A DNA stretch of 64,000 nucleotides from the NCBI RefSeq assembly GCF_025460805.1, contig NZ_JAMXFJ010000010.1, positions 124,001 through 188,000 of the forward strand, in the 5' to 3' direction. A program made the translations under genes and the position numbers. Numbering within the stretch: the first letter of the stretch is position 1; the number at the start of each line of letters is the position of its first letter. Shown here in pieces: positions 61,278 to 64,000 of the stretch. This stretch comes from Microvirga sesbaniae. GTDB lineage: Bacteria; Pseudomonadota; Alphaproteobacteria; Rhizobiales; Beijerinckiaceae. The notes under the pieces are model-generated. The model had not been told where the DNA came from. It did no database searches and saw nothing but the letters and a program-made list of their open reading frames with translations.

Positions 61278-62015
61278 ATGTTGGGTAGGAGTGAGCACCG
61301 CATCTTCGTTGGGACCGCCGCCTGGGCGATCCCAAAGCAGTACGATGACGCCTTCTCGAGCGAGGGCAGCCATCTGGTACGCTATGCGAGCCGGTTTGAC
61401 GGCGTCGAGATCAACTCCTCGTTCTATCGCCCGCATCGCCTGTCGACCTATCAGCGCTGGGCCGGTGATGTCCCGGAGCATTTCCGCTTTGCCATGAAGA
61501 TGCCGAAGACGATCACCCACGAAGGCCGCCTCCGCGAGATCGACGAGCCGTTGCAGCGCTTTCTGGGAGAAATTGCCGGACTCGGGCCCAAGCTCGGACC
61601 AGTTCTCATTCAGCTTCCTCCAAGCCTGAAGTTCGACCCTGTCGACGTGCGATCATTCGTTGAGAGGCTTCGAGAGGCCTTTGATGGAGATCTCGTCTGT
61701 GAACCGCGGCACGCCTCATGGTTCACCGCCGATGTTGACGCCTTCCTCCTGGAGCACCGGATCTCCCGGGTGGCGGCCGACCCCAAGCCTCATCCGAGTG
61801 CCGGTACTCCGGGCGGCTGGACTGGTCTGGTCTACTACCGCCTGCATGGGTCGCCCAAGATGTACTACTCGGCGTACTCGCAAGAGGTCATCGCGGAAGC
61901 CGCCGCGACCCTTGGAGACCATGCGAAGGCCGGCCGAGCAGTCTGGTGCATCTTCGACAATACGGCTGCTTTCGCAGCGACTGGCGATGCGCTAAGCGCA
62001 TTGAAGCTTCTTTAG
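61278..62015 (+). CDS. DUF72 protein
   Basis: 245 residues from ATG 61278, 22 nt after the DUF3606 gene. Matches DUF72: FVGTAAWAIPKQYDDAF near the start, YASRFDGVEINSSFYRPHR, FAMKMPKTITHEGRL, LGPVLIQLPPSLKFD, and VYYRLHGSPKMYYSAYSQE at the end. TIM-barrel fold, biochemical role unresolved. Often found beside NHEJ genes. Confidence 0.88.
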   Translation: MLGRSEHRIFVGTAAWAIPKQYDDAFSSEGSHLVRYASRFDGVEINSSFYRPHRLSTYQRWAGDVPEHFRFAMKMPKTITHEGRLREIDEPLQRFLGEIAGLGPKLGPVLIQLPPSLKFDPVDVRSFVERLREAFDGDLVCEPRHASWFTADVDAFLLEHRISRVAADPKPHPSAGTPGGWTGLVYYRLHGSPKMYYSAYSQEVIAEAAATLGDHAKAGRAVWCIFDNTAAFAATGDALSALKLL

Positions 62016-62043
62016 TCTCAGCCGCCTGACGCGCCGACGCCCC

Positions 62044-62358
62044 CTACCCTCCAATGACTTCGCTGATCTGCACGATGGGCACGATGTCCGTATAGTTGGC
62101 GACGTCCGCGCGGATCTCCGGGGAGTGGGGAAAGAACGCCTCCTGGAATGTCTCCAGGGTCGGCGAGTAGATGTGGCACGCCGCAACGAACTCCGGCGCG
62201 CTGCCCGGTTCGCGACCCGCAAGGCCCTTATCGATCTCGTAGCGCAGGCAGGCATCGCCGAGCCGTTCCTGGATCAGTGGCATGTGGCGGGTGCGGTAGT
62301 AGTCGTGATCGAACTTCGAGCCGCCATTGGCCGGATAGTAGACGCTGAACTTGATCAT
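62044..62358 (-). CDS. EthD-family protein
   Basis: 104 residues. EthD dimeric alpha/beta-barrel pattern: MIKFSVYYP...KFDHDYYRTRHMPLI near the start and VAACHIYSPTLETFQEAFF, then VQISEVIGG. Members bind or process small hydrophobic molecules; exact role unclear. Convergent with DUF72. Confidence 0.8.
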   Translation of the reverse strand: MIKFSVYYPANGGSKFDHDYYRTRHMPLIQERLGDACLRYEIDKGLAGREPGSAPEFVAACHIYSPTLETFQEAFFPHSPEIRADVANYTDIVPIVQISEVIGG

Positions 62359-62764
62359 GGTCAGGCTCCTGTCTGAACGTCTCTCCGAGCGTCCGAGCGG
62401 CCCTTATAGGTCATCGGCTCGTAAAGCGCATCCAGATTTAGCTAAAGCGGGTTTGACGGAAGCAAGCCCGCGCGACTTGCTCGGTAGCAGCGGCTTGATC
62501 ACCGTCTATTCGAATTTCCGTCAACTCGTAGCGACGCTGGCGCCATCAGCAGCTTCCCTCAAGAAGCTTGGATCAGAACCTTGCAGCTCCCGCCATTAGT
62601 TTATGAGTGCGTGACCTAGTGAGCGGATGTTGATAGCTCGAGGGAAAATGGAAGAGCCATCACATCCTTCCACTATTGATTTGTAGCGGACCCCCGGCTT
62701 GCGGCAAGCCCCCGGTCATGGCCCATAAACGCTGCCCTCGATCAACCTTGAGGGAGCTTTGAAG
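62359..62764. other. Intergenic gap between EthD and glycosyltransferase genes
   Basis: 406 bp, AT-richer than its neighbours, with no gene or RNA seen. Divergent promoters for the two flanking genes must lie here. A short palindrome-like stretch occurs near 62400-62420 but no consensus promoter is obvious. Confidence 0.4.
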
Positions 62765-63991
62765 ATGCGTGTGCTGTTATCGACTTATGGGTCGCGTGGG
62801 GATGTCCAGCCGCTGGTGGCCCTTGGCTTGGCCTTACAATCGAGGGGTGTCGAGCCGCTGGTATCCGCCCCGGCCGATGCCGAGTTCGTCGGGGTGCTGG
62901 AGCGAGAGGGCCTGCCGATGGCACCAGCCTTCATGCCAGTGCGCCAGTGGATCGCGCAGGCGAAACAATCAGGCCTAAAGCTGCCCGAACTGGCGACCAA
63001 GATGGTCCCGGCCCAATATGAGGCGATCGCGGCGGCGGCCGAGGGCTGTGATGCAATCGTCGCAACTGGCCTGTTCCCGTCCGTGGCGGCGGCTCAGTCC
63101 GTGGCCGAGAAGCTGGGCATCCATTTCAGCTGGGCGGCCTTTTGCCCGCTCATGGTGCCCTCACCGCACCACCCGCCCATGGAATACCCGGGCTGGCCCC
63201 ACCCACCAGGACTGACCGACAATCTGGCTCTGTGGGCGTTCAACGCCCAGGCGAAGAACGCGCTCTTCGGTCAAGCGGTCAACACTCACCGCGCCGCAAT
63301 CGACCTGCCGCCCCTCGACAATGTCCGCGACCATGTCTTCACACATCGGCCATGGCTGGCATCGGACCCGGTGCTCAGCCCATGGCGTCCGACTGACCTG
63401 ACCGACGCGGTCCAGACCGGAGCATGGATCCTGTCCGACAGCCGTCCGCTCCCAGCCGAGTTGGAGGCATTTCTCGCCTCTGGAGAGCCTCCGGTTTATG
63501 TGGGCTTCGGCAGCATGGCCATGCACGCGGCAGAGGACCCAGCTCGCGTTGCCATCGAGGCGGTTCGCGCGCAAGGCCGGCGCGTGATCCTTGGTCGCGG
63601 CTGGGCCAATCTCGCGTTGATCGACGATCAGGAAGACTGCTTCGTTGTCGGTGAGGTCAACCAGCAGGCGCTCTTCGCCAGGGTCGCGGCCGTCGTGCAC
63701 CATGGCGGCGCCGGAACGACCACAGCGGCGGCGCGCGCTGGCGCGCCGCAGGTGGTGGTGCCCCAGGTCGCCGACCAGCCGTATTGGGCCCGCCGTGTCA
63801 CCGAACTCGGCATTGGTGCTGCGCACGAGGGATCAAATCCAAGAACTGGGTCGCTCCTGGCCCCGCTCAAGACAGCACTCGCCCCGGAAACCAGCGAGCG
63901 AGCGGCTGCGATCGCCGGGACGGTCCGCCACGATCGGGCGATGGTCGCGGCGGAATTGCTGATTGCTGCAATCCGAGGGAAACGTCGTTAA
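62765..63991 (+). CDS. GT1-family glycosyltransferase (UGT-like)
   Basis: 408 residues from ATG 62765 with GAGGGAGC upstream. The N-terminal domain starts RVLLSTYGSRGDVQPLVALG, the classic acceptor-side start of GT1 enzymes. The C-terminal domain has YVGFGSMA, FVVGEVNQQALFARVAAVVHHGGAGTTTAAARAGAPQVVVPQVADQPYWARRV, with the conserved HHGGAGT nucleotide-sugar motif. It transfers sugar to a lipid or small molecule; acceptor unknown. Confidence 0.9.
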   Translation: MRVLLSTYGSRGDVQPLVALGLALQSRGVEPLVSAPADAEFVGVLEREGLPMAPAFMPVRQWIAQAKQSGLKLPELATKMVPAQYEAIAAAAEGCDAIVATGLFPSVAAAQSVAEKLGIHFSWAAFCPLMVPSPHHPPMEYPGWPHPPGLTDNLALWAFNAQAKNALFGQAVNTHRAAIDLPPLDNVRDHVFTHRPWLASDPVLSPWRPTDLTDAVQTGAWILSDSRPLPAELEAFLASGEPPVYVGFGSMAMHAAEDPARVAIEAVRAQGRRVILGRGWANLALIDDQEDCFVVGEVNQQALFARVAAVVHHGGAGTTTAAARAGAPQVVVPQVADQPYWARRVTELGIGAAHEGSNPRTGSLLAPLKTALAPETSERAAAIAGTVRHDRAMVAAELLIAAIRGKRR

Positions 63992-64000
63992 GTCGTGCGG

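Noticed and set aside
1-64000. CRISPR arrays, rRNA, tRNA
   Set aside because: No direct-repeat array with unique spacers and no RNA gene signatures were seen.

Overview
The window reads as an accessory replicon (large plasmid, or possibly a chromid or integrated plasmid) of an alphaproteobacterium in the Hyphomicrobiales. The evidence is a RepC-type replication initiator (6055-7356), a GcrA-family cell-cycle regulator (13000-13953), a NepR-type general-stress anti-sigma factor (53642-53827), an EcfG-type promoter in front of ku, and clustered GANTC (CcrM) sites inside repC. Base composition is GC-rich with AT-rich intergenic gaps. Microvirga or Methylobacterium is my guess at genus and is not shown by the sequence. 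No rRNA, tRNA or CRISPR array was seen.

Layout. 1-5.3 kb: a huge membrane-anchored acidic protein running off the left edge with a coupled small gene, a divergent unknown gene, a small membrane protein and an XRE/AT-hook regulator. 5.3-8.4 kb: replication module, with a candidate antisense RNA (about 5868-5960, minus) in the leader of repC and a GANTC-dense, AT-rich candidate origin inside repC; repA and repB are not visible. 8.4-12.6 kb: a TPR lipoprotein (TadD-like), a membrane-anchored DUF192 protein and an AAA+ ATPase. 13-18.5 kb: GcrA paralogue, SSB, a beta-class DNA methyltransferase and small unknown genes, one ending in a perfect sliding-clamp binding peptide. 18.5-27 kb: small genes, an RTX protein, a frameshifted site-2 protease, a second (phage-like) DNA methyltransferase and an XF1762/Mom-like protein. 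27-41 kb: a run of secreted and envelope proteins (nuclease, trypsin-like protease, Omp25/31-like barrel, membrane-fused spermidine synthase-like protein), a stand-alone LigD-type ligase domain, a TrpF-like barrel and a tightly overlapping operon of unknown small genes. 41-52 kb: more small unknown genes, an IS630-family element that splits a TGT/DpdA-like gene, a response-regulator receiver, a cold-shock protein and a membrane-anchored Mrr-type endonuclease. 52-64 kb: trypsin-like protein, IHF/HU protein, NepR, GAF-XRE regulator beside a HEPN/RES toxin-like gene, the NHEJ cluster ku-ligD with DUF3606 and DUF72 genes, EthD protein and a glycosyltransferase.

How it may work together (inference): replication and DNA metabolism genes (repC with GANTC sites, GcrA paralogue, SSB, methyltransferases, clamp-binding peptides) form a backbone that could be tied to the host cell cycle. 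A recurrent TAATTCG element sits in front of many backbone genes, mostly pointing at them, from 3 to 52 kb. The right end looks like a stress and DNA-repair island, with ku preceded by a textbook GGAAC-N17-CGTT promoter and a plasmid-borne NepR nearby. The least understood and most interesting parts are the antisense-RNA/GANTC/GcrA combination, the putative DNA-hypermodification set (two methyltransferases, Mom-like protein, split DpdA-like protein) and the TadD-DUF192-AAA module.
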